Positions 24,305 to 33,995 of a DNA stretch of 64,000 nucleotides are shown here, piece after piece. Made by a program: the position numbers and the translations under genes. Below the pieces are notes generated by a model. It saw nothing but the letters and a program-made list of their open reading frames with translations, made no database searches and was not told the origin of the DNA. Origin of the DNA: an uncultured Tenacibaculum sp. (GTDB taxonomy: Bacteria; Bacteroidota; Bacteroidia; Flavobacteriales; Flavobacteriaceae); assembly GCF_947498805.1 (NCBI RefSeq), contig NZ_CANMLT010000001.1:186001-250000 (forward strand), in the 5' to 3' direction. Within the stretch, counting starts at the first letter, position 1, and every line of letters starts with the position of its first letter.

Positions 24305-26284
24305 GTAGTATAGGTACTTCGTACTGTGATAGAATCCGTTTAATAAACTATCCATGCTTTTTGTGATGTCCGGATTCTTCTTATATATATTTTCAAGGTT
24401 TGTACTTTTTAAGTTGTACAGACCTTGTTTTTTTGAAGTCGTAGTTTTATAATAATACATTGAATCAATAATTAACCCAGCTGAAGGTTCTCCTTCTATA
24501 TTTTTATAAATAAAAGAAGCAGGTTTGGTTAAGGTTGAATCAAGGGCGTTGTTTCCTAATGTGTAATTTGTATAATCAATTTTGGCTAGTTCCATGGTAG
24601 TAGGAACGATGTCAATTAAGTTGATGTTTTTGTTTATAGTTTGTGGTTTAGCATACTTTGGAGAATAAATGAAAAAAGGAACATTGTGTCTTAAGATCCC
24701 TAATTTATCTTCATTTTCTTTAAAGTGTGTTATTTTCTTCATGCCTCCTTGGTGATCTCCAAAGAAAACAAATATCGTATTGTCAAAATACCCTGATTCT
24801 TTAGTTCTTTCTATGAATTTCCCAATGTTAAAATCTAAATAACGTAAAGCATTTAATTGTTCTAAAGATCTATAGGCAGATTTTTTTAAGGTTTCTGGGT
24901 TTACATCTTCTGGTTTTAAAGGAGTATAGGTTTCTTTTACATCAGGAACGGTAAAAGGCATATGGTTCGTAGCGGTTTGAATGTAGGCAACAAATGGTGT
25001 TTTTTGATTGTACAATTTCTTTAGTTCCTTATCGGCTTCTTTGAAAAGATCATAGTCGTCTATACCCCATACGTCAGCTCTGTTTTCTTCCTCGTAACTT
25101 CCTTCTTCAAACACTTTTAACCCGTTAATATTTGATTGGAAGACAGCTCTAATGTTAGCCCAGTTAGCACTTCCTCCTAAAAAGTACAACTTTTCATAAT
25201 TGTCAAATTGATCTAATAAGATTCGCTGATTGATTACATTAGGATTTCGAGAGGCAGATCTTACGTTGTCTACGTCAGGGAGTCCTGTTACACTTGCGAA
25301 TACACTACCGGCAGTTGTCGATTTGTGTACGTAATGATTGGTAAAGTTTATGCTTTTCTGCATCAAACTATCCATTACCGGAGTGCTTTTAATTGGGTTG
25401 CCATAGTAACTTAAAGCTCCATTTCCAGTTGATTCTAACATTACAAAGACAACGTTAGGTGTGGTTTTTATAGAATCATTAAAAACGGCAGTCCTTTTAA
25501 AGTTTAAACTGTCACTTTGTATTCCTAAGTACTTACTCATAACTGGGTAGTACTTTTTTGTTTCATCTATGTCAAACCCTTCTGATCTAAATTTAAAGCT
25601 GTCAAAAAAGTATAAAACTGGATTTAAGCTAAATTGATTGATATTTTTATTCTTAGAAAAGAATGCCTGACTCCATCTAAGTGGGTAGTGCGTAAAACTA
25701 TTATATATTCCGAAAGCTAGTAATAGAAGGGTTGTAATAAACAAAACGGCTTTTTTCTTTTTACTAGTTGTTTCAGTTTTGTTTTTGAATTTGTTGAAAA
25801 GCCACTTATTGAATTTTATTGATAGATAAATAAAAAGAATAATACCAATAAGTCCCTTGAATACAGGGTAGCTTTCAAAAAATACTTGTGATGAAATTTT
25901 TAAGTTTTCGAAAAAACGTAATGCAGAAGCATTTAGGCGTAAGTTTAAGTAGCTAAAATGACCGAAATCAAACAAATAGAAGCTTAAAAGAATAAAATGA
26001 ACCAATGAAAAATAAAGAACACTTATTTTTTCTGCTATACGTCTCCTGAAAAAACTATTAGGTACGGAGTATATAAAAATAGCTATTGGGATTATTGATA
26101 TAACCGCTAGCTTAATGTCAAATCGTATACCTAAGAAATATGCTTTTTTAATATCATTACTTGTGGCGTCAGATAAATCAATGCTGTATGTATAGAAGAT
26201 GTATCTTAAAACAAAAAGGAATACAAAAATAACAACAGTGTTGATAAAGGTATATTTAACGTAGTTAGGTATGTTTTTTAACAT
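24287..26284 (-). CDS. LTA-synthase-family sulfatase (membrane phosphoglycerol-transferase type)
   Basis: A 665-residue protein: five N-terminal membrane helices (about residues 10-200), then a sulfatase-fold domain of the LtaS type. Metal and nucleophile motifs are VFVMLESTGNGAL (Glu), KSTTAGSVFASVTGLP (catalytic Thr) and FVFFGDHQGG (Asp-His). Gram-negative members transfer phosphoglycerol or phosphoethanolamine to envelope glycans. I start it at the ATG at 26284 (MLKNIPNY). The longest frame, to 26425, would run back through the clpC terminator and overlap clpC. Confidence 0.82.
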   Translation of the reverse strand: MLKNIPNYVKYTFINTVVIFVFLFVLRYIFYTYSIDLSDATSNDIKKAYFLGIRFDIKLAVISIIPIAIFIYSVPNSFFRRRIAEKISVLYFSLVHFILLSFYLFDFGHFSYLNLRLNASALRFFENLKISSQVFFESYPVFKGLIGIILFIYLSIKFNKWLFNKFKNKTETTSKKKKAVLFITTLLLLAFGIYNSFTHYPLRWSQAFFSKNKNINQFSLNPVLYFFDSFKFRSEGFDIDETKKYYPVMSKYLGIQSDSLNFKRTAVFNDSIKTTPNVVFVMLESTGNGALSYYGNPIKSTPVMDSLMQKSINFTNHYVHKSTTAGSVFASVTGLPDVDNVRSASRNPNVINQRILLDQFDNYEKLYFLGGSANWANIRAVFQSNINGLKVFEEGSYEEENRADVWGIDDYDLFKEADKELKKLYNQKTPFVAYIQTATNHMPFTVPDVKETYTPLKPEDVNPETLKKSAYRSLEQLNALRYLDFNIGKFIERTKESGYFDNTIFVFFGDHQGGMKKITHFKENEDKLGILRHNVPFFIYSPKYAKPQTINKNINLIDIVPTTMELAKIDYTNYTLGNNALDSTLTKPASFIYKNIEGEPSAGLIIDSMYYYKTTTSKKQGLYNLKSTNLENIYKKNPDITKSMDSLLNGFYHSTKYLYYNNKKN

Positions 26285-26320
26285 TATGGTGTTCTTTAAA
26301 TGATGGCAAAGATATTTATA

Positions 26321-26354
26321 AAAAAAAAACACTTGGTATGCCAAGTGTTTTTTT
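26321..26354 (-). terminator. intrinsic terminator of clpC
   Basis: AAACACTTGG/CCAAGTGTTT with long A and T runs on both sides, 22 bases beyond the clpC stop and upstream of the sulfatase ATG. Confidence 0.8.
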
Positions 26355-26375
26355 ATATCAAAAAAATAAAATTTC

Positions 26376-28934
26376 TTATTCGTCAAACTCAGTTCTTGTT
26401 TCCTGAGGTTTTTCTCCTTTTTCAATTTTTATGTTTAGTAGCTTAGTTTTTTCATCTAAATCCATAAAAATTGAATCTCCTTCATCTAGTTTAGAGTTTA
26501 CAATTTCTTCAGCTAAAGCATCTTCAATGTATTTTTGAATAGCTCTTTTTAACGGTCTAGCACCATATTGCTTGTCAAAACCTTTGTCTGCAATATAATC
26601 TTTTGCGTTTTCACTTAGTGTTAAGTTGTAACCTAAATCAGCAATTCGAGCAAGTAATTTCTGTAGCTCAATATCAATGATTTTGTGAATATCTTCTCGC
26701 TCTAATGAATTGAAGATAATAACATCGTCAACTCTATTCAAGAATTCAGGAGCAAAAGTTTTCTTTAACGCACCTTCAATAATACTTTTTGCATGCGCGT
26801 CTTCTTGTTCTTTTTTCGAAGAAGTACCAAAACCAACTCCACCACCAAAATCTTTTAATTTACGTACTCCAATATTAGAAGTCATAATAATAATGGTGTT
26901 TCTAAAATCAATTTTTCTTCCTAAACTGTCAGTAATATGTCCGTCATCTAATACTTGTAAAAGAGTATTGAATACATCAGGATGTGCTTTTTCAATCTCA
27001 TCTAAAAGAACGACAGAATATGGTTTACGACGAACTTTTTCAGTTAACTGTCCACCTTCTTCATATCCTACATATCCAGGAGGCGCTCCAATTAATCTAG
27101 AAATCGCAAATTTTTCCATGTATTCACTCATGTCAATTCTGATTAAAGAATCGTCAGAGTCAAATAACTCTTTAGCCAATACTTTTGCTAATTGAGTTTT
27201 ACCTACACCTGTAGATCCTAAGAAAATAAAAGATCCAATAGGTTTATTAGGGTCTTTTAATCCAACTCTGTTACGTTGAATCGCTTTTACAACCTTTGCT
27301 ACAGCGTCATCTTGGCCAATCACTTTACCTTTAATAAGATTTGGTAATTCAGCTAAACGATTACTTTCTGCTTCGGCAACTCTGTTTACCGGAATTCCAG
27401 TCATCATAGAAACTACTTCTGCAACATTGTCTTCTGTTACTGTTTCTCTATGTAATTTAGAGTCTTCTTCCCATTGGTTCTGTGCCGATTCTAAAGCAGT
27501 TTCAATATTTTTCTCGTCATCACGTAACTTCGCTGCTTCTTCATATTTTTGACCGCTAACCGCTTTGCTTTTACGCTCTCGAATCTCTTCTAGTTTTGCC
27601 TCAAGTTCTAAAATTTGTTGCGGCACAACAATATTTGTAATATGAATTCTTGATCCTGCTTCGTCAAGGGCATCAATGGCCTTATCTGGTAGGAATCTAT
27701 CGGTCATATAACGATTGGTTAATTTAACACACGCTTCGATAGCTTCATCGGTAAATTCTACATGATGGTGTGCTTCATATTTCCCTTTGATGTTATGTAA
27801 AATCTGAACAGTTTCTTCTACGGTAGTAGGATCTACAATTACCTTTTGGAAACGACGTTCTAAAGCACCGTCTTTTTCAATATTAGTTCTGTATTCATCT
27901 AAAGTTGTAGCTCCAATACATTGAATTTCACCTCTTGCTAATGCAGGTTTTAACATGTTTGAAGCGTCTAAAGAACCGGTTGCTCCTCCAGCTCCAACTA
28001 TGGTGTGAATTTCATCAATGAATAAAATGATATCTTCATTTTTTTCTAATTCATTCATTAGAGCTTTCATTCGCTCTTCAAATTGACCTCTGTATTTTGT
28101 GCCTGCAACTAAACTTGCTAAATCTAAAGAAACAATACGTTTGTCAAAAAGAATTCTAGAGACTTTCCTGTTAACAATTCTTAAAGCTAATCCTTCTGCA
28201 ATAGCAGACTTACCAACTCCTGGTTCACCAATTAACATTGGGTTGTTTTTCTTACGTCTACTTAAAATTTGAGAAACACGTTCTATTTCCTCTTTTCTTC
28301 CTACGACAGGGTCAAGTCTGTTTTCTTCGGCTAAAGCCGTTAAATCACGTCCAAAATTATCTAAAACAGGAGTTTTAGACTTCTTTGTCTGCTTCCCTTT
28401 AGGAGGTTGTTGTCCGTATGGGTTAGATTTTTCATCAGAAAACTCTCCTTCAGAAGGAGTTTCTGCAATAGGATCTATGTTTAAGTTATAATCTTCTACA
28501 TGAAGTTCTTTGTAAACAGCTTTTGCTTGATCGTAGTCTACATCATACTTTTGTAAAAGTTTTGTAGTTGGATCATTTTCATTTCTTAGTATACATAATA
28601 ATAAATGAGCCGTGTCTATAGCTGAACTTTGATATAACTTAGCTTCTAAAAAGGTTGTTTTAATAGCCTTTTCAGCTTGTCTTGTTAAATGTAAGCTCTT
28701 CTTTTCGTTTGAGTGTAAAGAAGGGGATGAAGGATTTAATTTTTCCAGTTTATGGCGTACCAAATCTAAATCTACATCAAAAGTAGTTAAGATTTCAATA
28801 GCTTTTCCATCTCCTTTTCTTATTAAACCTAATAAAAGATGTTCTGTTCCAATAAAGTCGTGACCTAAACGTAAGGCTTCTTCTTTACTGAATGTAATTA
28901 CATCTCTAACTTGTGGTGAAAAATTATCGTCCAT
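26376..28934 (-). CDS. clpC: ATP-dependent Clp protease ATP-binding subunit ClpC
   Basis: An 852-residue HSP100 unfoldase that feeds proteins to ClpP. Two Clp-N repeats (residues 1-145, GHDFIGTEHLLLGLI and SAIDTAHLLLCIL), a linker, AAA D1 with Walker A GEPGVGKSA and Walker B IILFIDE, the ClpC-type UVR segment in the middle (GQKYEEAAKLRDDEKNIE), AAA D2 with GSTGVGKTQ and VVLLDEIEKAHPD, then the C-terminal ClpB-D2 small domain. The UVR segment and lack of a long ClpB coiled coil favour ClpC. The C-terminal tail is acidic (RTEFDE). It is preceded by a Bacteroidetes promoter and closed by a terminator: a single-gene unit. Confidence 0.95.
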   Translation of the reverse strand: MDDNFSPQVRDVITFSKEEALRLGHDFIGTEHLLLGLIRKGDGKAIEILTTFDVDLDLVRHKLEKLNPSSPSLHSNEKKSLHLTRQAEKAIKTTFLEAKLYQSSAIDTAHLLLCILRNENDPTTKLLQKYDVDYDQAKAVYKELHVEDYNLNIDPIAETPSEGEFSDEKSNPYGQQPPKGKQTKKSKTPVLDNFGRDLTALAEENRLDPVVGRKEEIERVSQILSRRKKNNPMLIGEPGVGKSAIAEGLALRIVNRKVSRILFDKRIVSLDLASLVAGTKYRGQFEERMKALMNELEKNEDIILFIDEIHTIVGAGGATGSLDASNMLKPALARGEIQCIGATTLDEYRTNIEKDGALERRFQKVIVDPTTVEETVQILHNIKGKYEAHHHVEFTDEAIEACVKLTNRYMTDRFLPDKAIDALDEAGSRIHITNIVVPQQILELEAKLEEIRERKSKAVSGQKYEEAAKLRDDEKNIETALESAQNQWEEDSKLHRETVTEDNVAEVVSMMTGIPVNRVAEAESNRLAELPNLIKGKVIGQDDAVAKVVKAIQRNRVGLKDPNKPIGSFIFLGSTGVGKTQLAKVLAKELFDSDDSLIRIDMSEYMEKFAISRLIGAPPGYVGYEEGGQLTEKVRRKPYSVVLLDEIEKAHPDVFNTLLQVLDDGHITDSLGRKIDFRNTIIIMTSNIGVRKLKDFGGGVGFGTSSKKEQEDAHAKSIIEGALKKTFAPEFLNRVDDVIIFNSLEREDIHKIIDIELQKLLARIADLGYNLTLSENAKDYIADKGFDKQYGARPLKRAIQKYIEDALAEEIVNSKLDEGDSIFMDLDEKTKLLNIKIEKGEKPQETRTEFDE

Positions 28935-28955
28935 AAAATTTATTTCTGTGTTGTG

Positions 28956-28990
28956 TAAAGTTAGTGAGTTTTTTTATTAAAAATTACAAA
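28956..28990 (-). promoter_or_regulatory. promoter of clpC
   Basis: Minus strand TTTG (28990 to 28987), 23-base spacer, TAACTTTA (28963 to 28956), one base off TAnnTTTG. It gives a leader of about 15 bases before the ATG at 28934. Confidence 0.4.
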
Positions 28991-29089
28991 AAAAATGCCA
29001 ATTCTGATTTGTGTCAATTTGTCTGTCTAAAAATGAAAAGAAATCTTTATAAAATTGTTAATAAAAAGGACTAAAACAACGAGGTAAAC

Positions 29090-29121
29090 TTTGTGAATAC
29101 GTTAAGGAAATTGTATCTTGC
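29090..29121 (+). promoter_or_regulatory. promoter of gyrA
   Basis: TTTG (29090-29093), 20-base spacer, TATCTTGC (29114-29121), a TAnnTTTG variant also seen upstream of the PLP-enzyme gene at 8852-8859. It would give a leader of about 100 bases containing the hairpin at 29160. Confidence 0.4.
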
Positions 29122-29159
29122 CATGTTTTAAAAAATAACACTTTTTTTGTGTTGTTTAT

Positions 29160-29195
29160 AAGTGAGTTTTATACAGAGGTAAAATTCACTTTTTT
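29160..29195 (+). promoter_or_regulatory. terminator-like hairpin in the gyrA leader
   Basis: A 12-bp stem with one G-U pair, arms AAGTGAGTTTTA (29160-29171) and TAAAATTCACTT (29180-29191), loop TACAGAGG, followed by four more T. It lies 36 bases before the gyrA ATG with no gene upstream on this strand, so it may be an attenuator or a pause. A smaller AACAC/GTGTT hairpin precedes it at 29137-29153. Confidence 0.45.
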
Positions 29196-29230
29196 ATGAA
29201 AATAAATACTAATATTTTAAAAAGAAATAT

Positions 29231-31726
29231 ATGGCAGATGGCGAAAAGTTGATACCTATCAACATTGAAGAGCAAATGAAGTCGGCTTACATCGATTACT
29301 CGATGTCGGTTATTGTTTCGAGAGCATTACCAGATGTGAGAGATGGTTTAAAACCAGTACACAGAAGGGTTTTATTCGGAATGCATGAATTAGGTATCAA
29401 ATCTACTGGAGCATATAAGAAATCAGCAAGAGTAGTTGGGGAAGTATTAGGTAAGTATCACCCACATGGTGATACATCGGTATATGATTCTATGGTACGT
29501 ATGGCGCAAGATTGGAGCGTACGTTATATGATGGTTGACGGTCAAGGAAACTTTGGATCGGTTGATGGAGATAGCCCAGCAGCAATGCGTTATACAGAGG
29601 TGCGTATGCAAAAGATATCAGAAGAAATGTTATCTGATATAGAAAAAGATACGGTAGACCATAAGCTAAATTTTGATGATACATTAAAAGAACCTACAGT
29701 ATTACCAACAAGAATACCTAATTTATTAGTAAATGGAGCTTCGGGTATTGCAGTAGGGATGGCTACGAATATGGCGCCTCATAATTTAACTGAGGTTATT
29801 AATGGTACAGTTGCATATATTGACAATAGAGATATAGAGATAGATGAGTTAATGCAACATGTAAAAGCACCAGACTTTCCTACAGGAGGAATTATCTATG
29901 GGTATGATGGTGTACGTGATGCTTTTCATACAGGGCGTGGACGTATTGTAATGCGTGCTAAAGCTACTATAGAAGAGGTAAAAGGACGTGAGTGTATCAT
30001 TGTAAATGAAATTCCTTACCAGGTAAATAAAGCAGATATGATTAAAAAGACTGCGGACTTGGTTAATGAGAAAAAGTTAGATGGAATTTCTAGTATTCGT
30101 GATGAATCTGACCGTAAGGGAATGCGTATTGTTTATGTGTTAAAGCGTGATGCAATACCAAACATTGTATTGAATAAATTATTTAAATACACGCAGTTAC
30201 AAACATCATTTAGTGTAAATAATATTGCTTTAGTAAATGGTCGTCCAGAACAGTTAAACTTAAAGCAGTTAATTCATCACTTTGTAGAGCATAGACATGA
30301 AGTTGTTGTTCGTCGTACAAAATTTGAATTAGCAAAAGCTGAAGCTAGAGCTCATATTCTTGAAGGATTAATTATTGCATCAGATAATATAGATGAAGTA
30401 ATTGCAATTGTTAGAGGGTCTGGAAATGCTGATGAAGCTAGAGAAAAGTTAATGGAACGTTTTGAATTGACAGAAATTCAAGCGAGAGCGATCGTAGAAA
30501 TGCGTTTACGTCAGTTAACTGGACTAGAGCAAGATAAGTTAAGAGCAGAGTACGATGAGATTATTAAGACGATTGCTGATTTAAAAGATATTTTATCTAA
30601 TGAAGAGCGCCGTTATAATATTATTAAAGACGAATTACTTTATATCAAAGAAAAGTATGGTGATGAGCGTAGGTCTACGATAGAATATGCAGGAGGTGAT
30701 ATGCGTATTGAAGATATGATACCTAACTCTAAAGTAGTGGTAACAATATCTCACGCAGGTTATGTAAAGCGTACCAACTTAGATGAATATAAAGTTCAAA
30801 ATAGAGGAGGAAGAGGACAAAAAGGAGCAACAACAAGAAATGAAGATTTCCTAGAGCATTTATTTGTTGGAACGAATCATCAGTATATGTTGTTCTTTAC
30901 TCAAAAAGGTAAGGTATTCTGGATGCGTGTTTATGAGATACCAGAAGGAGGTAAGAATACCAAAGGTAGAGCAATTCAGAACCTTATTAATATTGAGCAA
31001 GACGATAAAGTAAAAGCATTCTTAGTTACCGGAGACTTGAAAGATGAAGATTATATCAATTCTCATTTTGTAATCATGGCTACTAAGAAAGGTCAAGTAA
31101 AGAAAACTCCTTTAGAGCAATATTCTCGTCCTAGAGCTAATGGTATTAATGCAATTACTATTAAAGAAGGAGATGAATTATTAGAAGCAAAATTAACTAC
31201 AGGAGATAGCCAAGTAATGTTAGCTTTAAAGTCAGGAAAAGCTATTAGATTTGAAGAATCTAAAACACGCCCAATGGGACGTACGGCTTCTGGAGTTAGG
31301 GGAATTACTTTAGGAAATGACAACGATGAAGTTATAGGAATGGTTTCTGTAAATGATATGGAAAGTAACATTTTAGTAGTTTCAGAGAAAGGTTATGGAA
31401 AACGATCTAAACTAGAGGATTACCGAATTACAAATAGAGGTGGTAAAGGAGTGAAAACTTTAAATATCTCTGATAAAACAGGTGAGCTAGTTGCCATTAA
31501 AAATGTAGATGATTCGAATGATTTAATGATCATCAACAAATCAGGATTAACTATAAGAATGGCTGTTGAAGACTTAAGAGTTATGGGGCGTGCGACACAA
31601 GGTGTACGTTTGATAAATATTAAGAATAGTGATAGTATCGCAGCAGTAGCAAAAGTATTGCATGAAAAAGAAGAAAGTGAAAATGGCACGGAAATTGAAA
31701 ATGAAGATAACGAGAACCAAGAATAA
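29231..31726 (+). CDS. gyrA: DNA gyrase subunit A
   Basis: An 831-residue GyrA, which cuts and rejoins DNA to introduce negative supercoils with GyrB. The catalytic tyrosine is Y121 in [10 protein letters not shown]. The quinolone-determining region reads [12 protein letters not shown]: the E. coli Ser83 position is Thr (T82 here), the Ala84 position Ser and Asp87 is kept (D86). The C-terminal DNA-wrapping propeller carries GyrA-box variants [10 protein letters not shown] and TNRGGKGVK rather than a perfect QRRGGKG, followed by an acidic tail ([18 protein letters not shown]). This marks it as gyrase rather than ParC. A TPR-protein gene follows after 26 bases. Confidence 0.95.
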   Translation: MADGEKLIPINIEEQMKSAYIDYSMSVIVSRALPDVRDGLKPVHRRVLFGMHELGIKSTGAYKKSARVVGEVLGKYHPHGDTSVYDSMVRMAQDWSVRYMMVDGQGNFGSVDGDSPAAMRYTEVRMQKISEEMLSDIEKDTVDHKLNFDDTLKEPTVLPTRIPNLLVNGASGIAVGMATNMAPHNLTEVINGTVAYIDNRDIEIDELMQHVKAPDFPTGGIIYGYDGVRDAFHTGRGRIVMRAKATIEEVKGRECIIVNEIPYQVNKADMIKKTADLVNEKKLDGISSIRDESDRKGMRIVYVLKRDAIPNIVLNKLFKYTQLQTSFSVNNIALVNGRPEQLNLKQLIHHFVEHRHEVVVRRTKFELAKAEARAHILEGLIIASDNIDEVIAIVRGSGNADEAREKLMERFELTEIQARAIVEMRLRQLTGLEQDKLRAEYDEIIKTIADLKDILSNEERRYNIIKDELLYIKEKYGDERRSTIEYAGGDMRIEDMIPNSKVVVTISHAGYVKRTNLDEYKVQNRGGRGQKGATTRNEDFLEHLFVGTNHQYMLFFTQKGKVFWMRVYEIPEGGKNTKGRAIQNLINIEQDDKVKAFLVTGDLKDEDYINSHFVIMATKKGQVKKTPLEQYSRPRANGINAITIKEGDELLEAKLTTGDSQVMLALKSGKAIRFEESKTRPMGRTASGVRGITLGNDNDEVIGMVSVNDMESNILVVSEKGYGKRSKLEDYRITNRGGKGVKTLNISDKTGELVAIKNVDDSNDLMIINKSGLTIRMAVEDLRVMGRATQGVRLINIKNSDSIAAVAKVLHEKEESENGTEIENEDNENQE

Positions 31727-31752
31727 CAAATAACAAATCATATTTATTTAAG

Positions 31753-32985
31753 ATGAAAAAACAAGTTTTAGCACTTTCTTTAGGAATTATGTCTTTAGCG
31801 GCATCAGCTCAAAAATCTGAGTTAAAGGCAGCAGAGAAAGCTATAAAAAAACAAGATTTTAATACAGCAATTGCAACTTTAGATGGAGTGGAAGGTGCTG
31901 TAGAGATGGGAGATGATAAATATAAACCAAAGTTTTACTATCTAAAAGGACGTGCATACGCGGCTAAAAAAGATTATAAAACAGCGGGAGAGGCTTTTAA
32001 GAAATTACAAGCAATTGGAGATAAAAAATATGCATCTCAAGCAACGCCAATCATGAACAATATGATACAGGAGGTATCTAATGAGGCAGTTGATTTATAC
32101 AACAACAAGAAGAATTATTCTAAAGCAGCAGATAAGTTTTATTTAACGTATGTGTTAAGCCCAAGAGATACTTCATTTGCATACAATGCTGCAGTATCTG
32201 CAACGCAAGCAAAGGAATATGACAAGGCGTTAGAATTTTATGGTGAGTTAAGAAAAATTGGATATACTGGTATTGAAACTAAATATGTTGCTACTAACAA
32301 AGCTACTGGAAAGGTAGAGAATTTAGGATCAAAGCAACAGAGAGATTTAATGGTGAAGTCAGGAGAATATTCAAATCCAACAACTGAGGTTTCAAAATCA
32401 AAGGCTGCTAGTATTGTTAAGAATGTAGCGTTAATTTTAAAGGAGCAAGGGAAAGTTGATGAGGCTATTGCTGCATTTAAAGACGCTAGAGCATCTTCTC
32501 CAAAAGATTTAAACTTAATTTTAAACGAGGCTCAGTTATATGTTGAGATGGGTAAAATGGATAAGTTTGGAGATTTAATGGAAGAAGCAGTTTCTTTAGA
32601 TCCAGAAAACCCAACATTATATTATAATTTAGGAGTAGTAAATTATAATCAAGCAAGAATGGATGAGGCTAAAAAATACTACGAAAAAGCTATTGAATTA
32701 AAGCCTAACTATGGAGATGCTTATATGAACTTAGCAGTAGTTGTTTTAGATAAGGACAAAGCTATTGTTGAAGAGATGAACAAAAACTTATCTAACTTCA
32801 AGAAGTATGATGAGTTAGCATTAAAGCAAAAAGAAGTTTATAAAGAAGCTTTACCATTCTTAGAAAAAGCAGATTCATTAAAAAGAACGATTGATACTGT
32901 AAAAACTTTAATGAATTTATATGAAGTTTTAGAAATGGAAGCGAAAGCTAAAGAGTATAGAGATATCTACAAATCAATGAAGTAA
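31753..32985 (+). CDS. secreted tetratricopeptide repeat protein
   Basis: A 410-residue protein with a cleavable signal peptide (MKKQVLALSLGIMSLAASAQ, cut after ASA) and several TPR units: AEKAIKKQDFNTAIATLD, AYAAKKDYKTAGEAFKKL, AKEYDKALEFYGELRKIGY, LKEQGKVDEAIAAFKDA, LGVVNYNQARMDEAKKYYEKAIEL. It should be a periplasmic protein-binding scaffold. Partner unknown. It lies 26 bases after gyrA and is followed by a terminator, so it is probably read through from gyrA; this gyrA-TPR order is common in flavobacteria. Confidence 0.85.
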   Translation: MKKQVLALSLGIMSLAASAQKSELKAAEKAIKKQDFNTAIATLDGVEGAVEMGDDKYKPKFYYLKGRAYAAKKDYKTAGEAFKKLQAIGDKKYASQATPIMNNMIQEVSNEAVDLYNNKKNYSKAADKFYLTYVLSPRDTSFAYNAAVSATQAKEYDKALEFYGELRKIGYTGIETKYVATNKATGKVENLGSKQQRDLMVKSGEYSNPTTEVSKSKAASIVKNVALILKEQGKVDEAIAAFKDARASSPKDLNLILNEAQLYVEMGKMDKFGDLMEEAVSLDPENPTLYYNLGVVNYNQARMDEAKKYYEKAIELKPNYGDAYMNLAVVVLDKDKAIVEEMNKNLSNFKKYDELALKQKEVYKEALPFLEKADSLKRTIDTVKTLMNLYEVLEMEAKAKEYRDIYKSMK

Positions 32986-33007
32986 AATTTATTGAATTCC
33001 AATATCA

Positions 33008-33039
33008 AAAAGCCGAAACATTAGTTTCGGTTTTTTTTG
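33008..33039 (+). terminator. intrinsic terminator of gyrA-TPR unit
   Basis: GCCGAAAC/GTTTCGGT stem with loop ATTA and a run of eight T, 23 bases after the TPR gene stop. Confidence 0.8.
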
Positions 33040-33140
33040 TATAAAATTTATTAATAAGACTATTGTTTTTACTTAATCATTTCATTTGATGTTTCTTGTT
33101 GAGTGTTGTATTTTTACATACGCTTAATAAAGAATTTCAA

Positions 33141-33899
33141 ATGAAAATTATAATATCTCCAGCAAAATCACTTGATTTTGAAAGTAAAGTTTCAACAGAA
33201 TTGTATACGCAGCCTCAATTTTTAGAGGAATCTAGTAAGTTGAATAAAAAGTTAAAAACACTGTCTAGAAAGAAGTTATCAGAATTAATGAAGATTTCTC
33301 CTGATTTAGCAGCTTTGAATTATGAGAGAAATCAAGTGTGGAACCCTGATTTCACTCCAGATAACGCAAAGCAAGCGGTTTTTGCTTTTACAGGAGAGGT
33401 ATATAGAGGTTTAGATGTTAATAGTTTAGAAGAAGATAAGTTACCGGTACTTCAAGAGAAGTTAAGAATATTATCTGGCTTATATGGATTGTTGAAACCG
33501 TTAGATTTAATGCAGCCATATCGTTTAGAAATGGGAACAAAACTTAAAGTTGGTAGAAAAGAGAATTTGTATAAGTTCTGGGGAGATTCAGTAGCGGAAG
33601 CATTAAATGAAGAAATGGAGGGTAATGAGTTGTTTGTGAACCTAGCTAGTGCAGAATATTTTAAGGTAATTCCAAAAAAAGTACTTAAAGTACCTATGAT
33701 AACTCCGGTTTTTAAGGATTTTAAAAATGGACAATATAAAACCATAATGACTTTCGCGAAGAAGGCAAGAGGTTTAATGGTTCGTTATATTGTAGACAAT
33801 GATATTACAACCTTAGAAGGTTTAAAAGGGTTTGATACTGATGGTTATGGGTTTTCAGAAGAAATGTCTACTGAAACCGAATTAGTATTTACGAGATAA
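33141..33899 (+). CDS. yaaA: peroxide stress protein YaaA
   Basis: A 252-residue YaaA (DUF328) protein. E. coli YaaA lowers intracellular iron and limits DNA damage under peroxide stress. Family landmarks: MKIIISPAKSLDF at the start, FTGEVYRGLD, LSGLYGLLKPLDLMQPYRLEMGTKL, NLASAEYFK and TPVFKDFKNGQYKTI. I use the ATG at 33141; the longer frame from 33096 adds 15 residues absent from the family. It is transcribed alone between two terminators. Confidence 0.9.
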   Translation: MKIIISPAKSLDFESKVSTELYTQPQFLEESSKLNKKLKTLSRKKLSELMKISPDLAALNYERNQVWNPDFTPDNAKQAVFAFTGEVYRGLDVNSLEEDKLPVLQEKLRILSGLYGLLKPLDLMQPYRLEMGTKLKVGRKENLYKFWGDSVAEALNEEMEGNELFVNLASAEYFKVIPKKVLKVPMITPVFKDFKNGQYKTIMTFAKKARGLMVRYIVDNDITTLEGLKGFDTDGYGFSEEMSTETELVFTR

Positions 33900-33926
33900 G
33901 TCTTTTAAATAATAGGGTTTAAACTA

Positions 33927-33961
33927 AAAATGGTCCATCTATTGAATAGATGGACCATTTT
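33927..33961. terminator. bidirectional terminator between yaaA and sdaA
   Basis: A near-perfect 35-base inverted repeat with arms AAAATGGTCCATCTATT/AATAGATGGACCATTTT and A/T runs on each side, between convergent genes. Confidence 0.85.
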
Positions 33962-33995
33962 CTATGTGTTATTTATAGATAAAATATGTCGTTTT

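Noticed and set aside
26285..26425. Longer N-terminus for the LTA-synthase-like gene
   Set aside because: It would be read through the clpC terminator hairpin and overlap clpC by 50 bases; the ATG at 26284 begins the usual membrane-helix N-terminus.
26710..27195. 161-codon plus-strand open frame within clpC
   Set aside because: It is antisense to a highly conserved AAA domain, with Ser/Pro-rich shadow composition and no family resemblance.
28980..29020. Sigma-54-like TTGGCA..TTTTTTGT element upstream of clpC on the minus strand
   Set aside because: The -12 GC is GT and a better placed TTTG-N23-TAACTTTA promoter lies nearby; the match could arise from the T run.
29137..29153. AACAC/GTGTT hairpin with T loop before gyrA as a terminator of an upstream gene
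   Set aside because: No plus-strand gene lies upstream to terminate and the stem is only five pairs; kept only as part of the leader.
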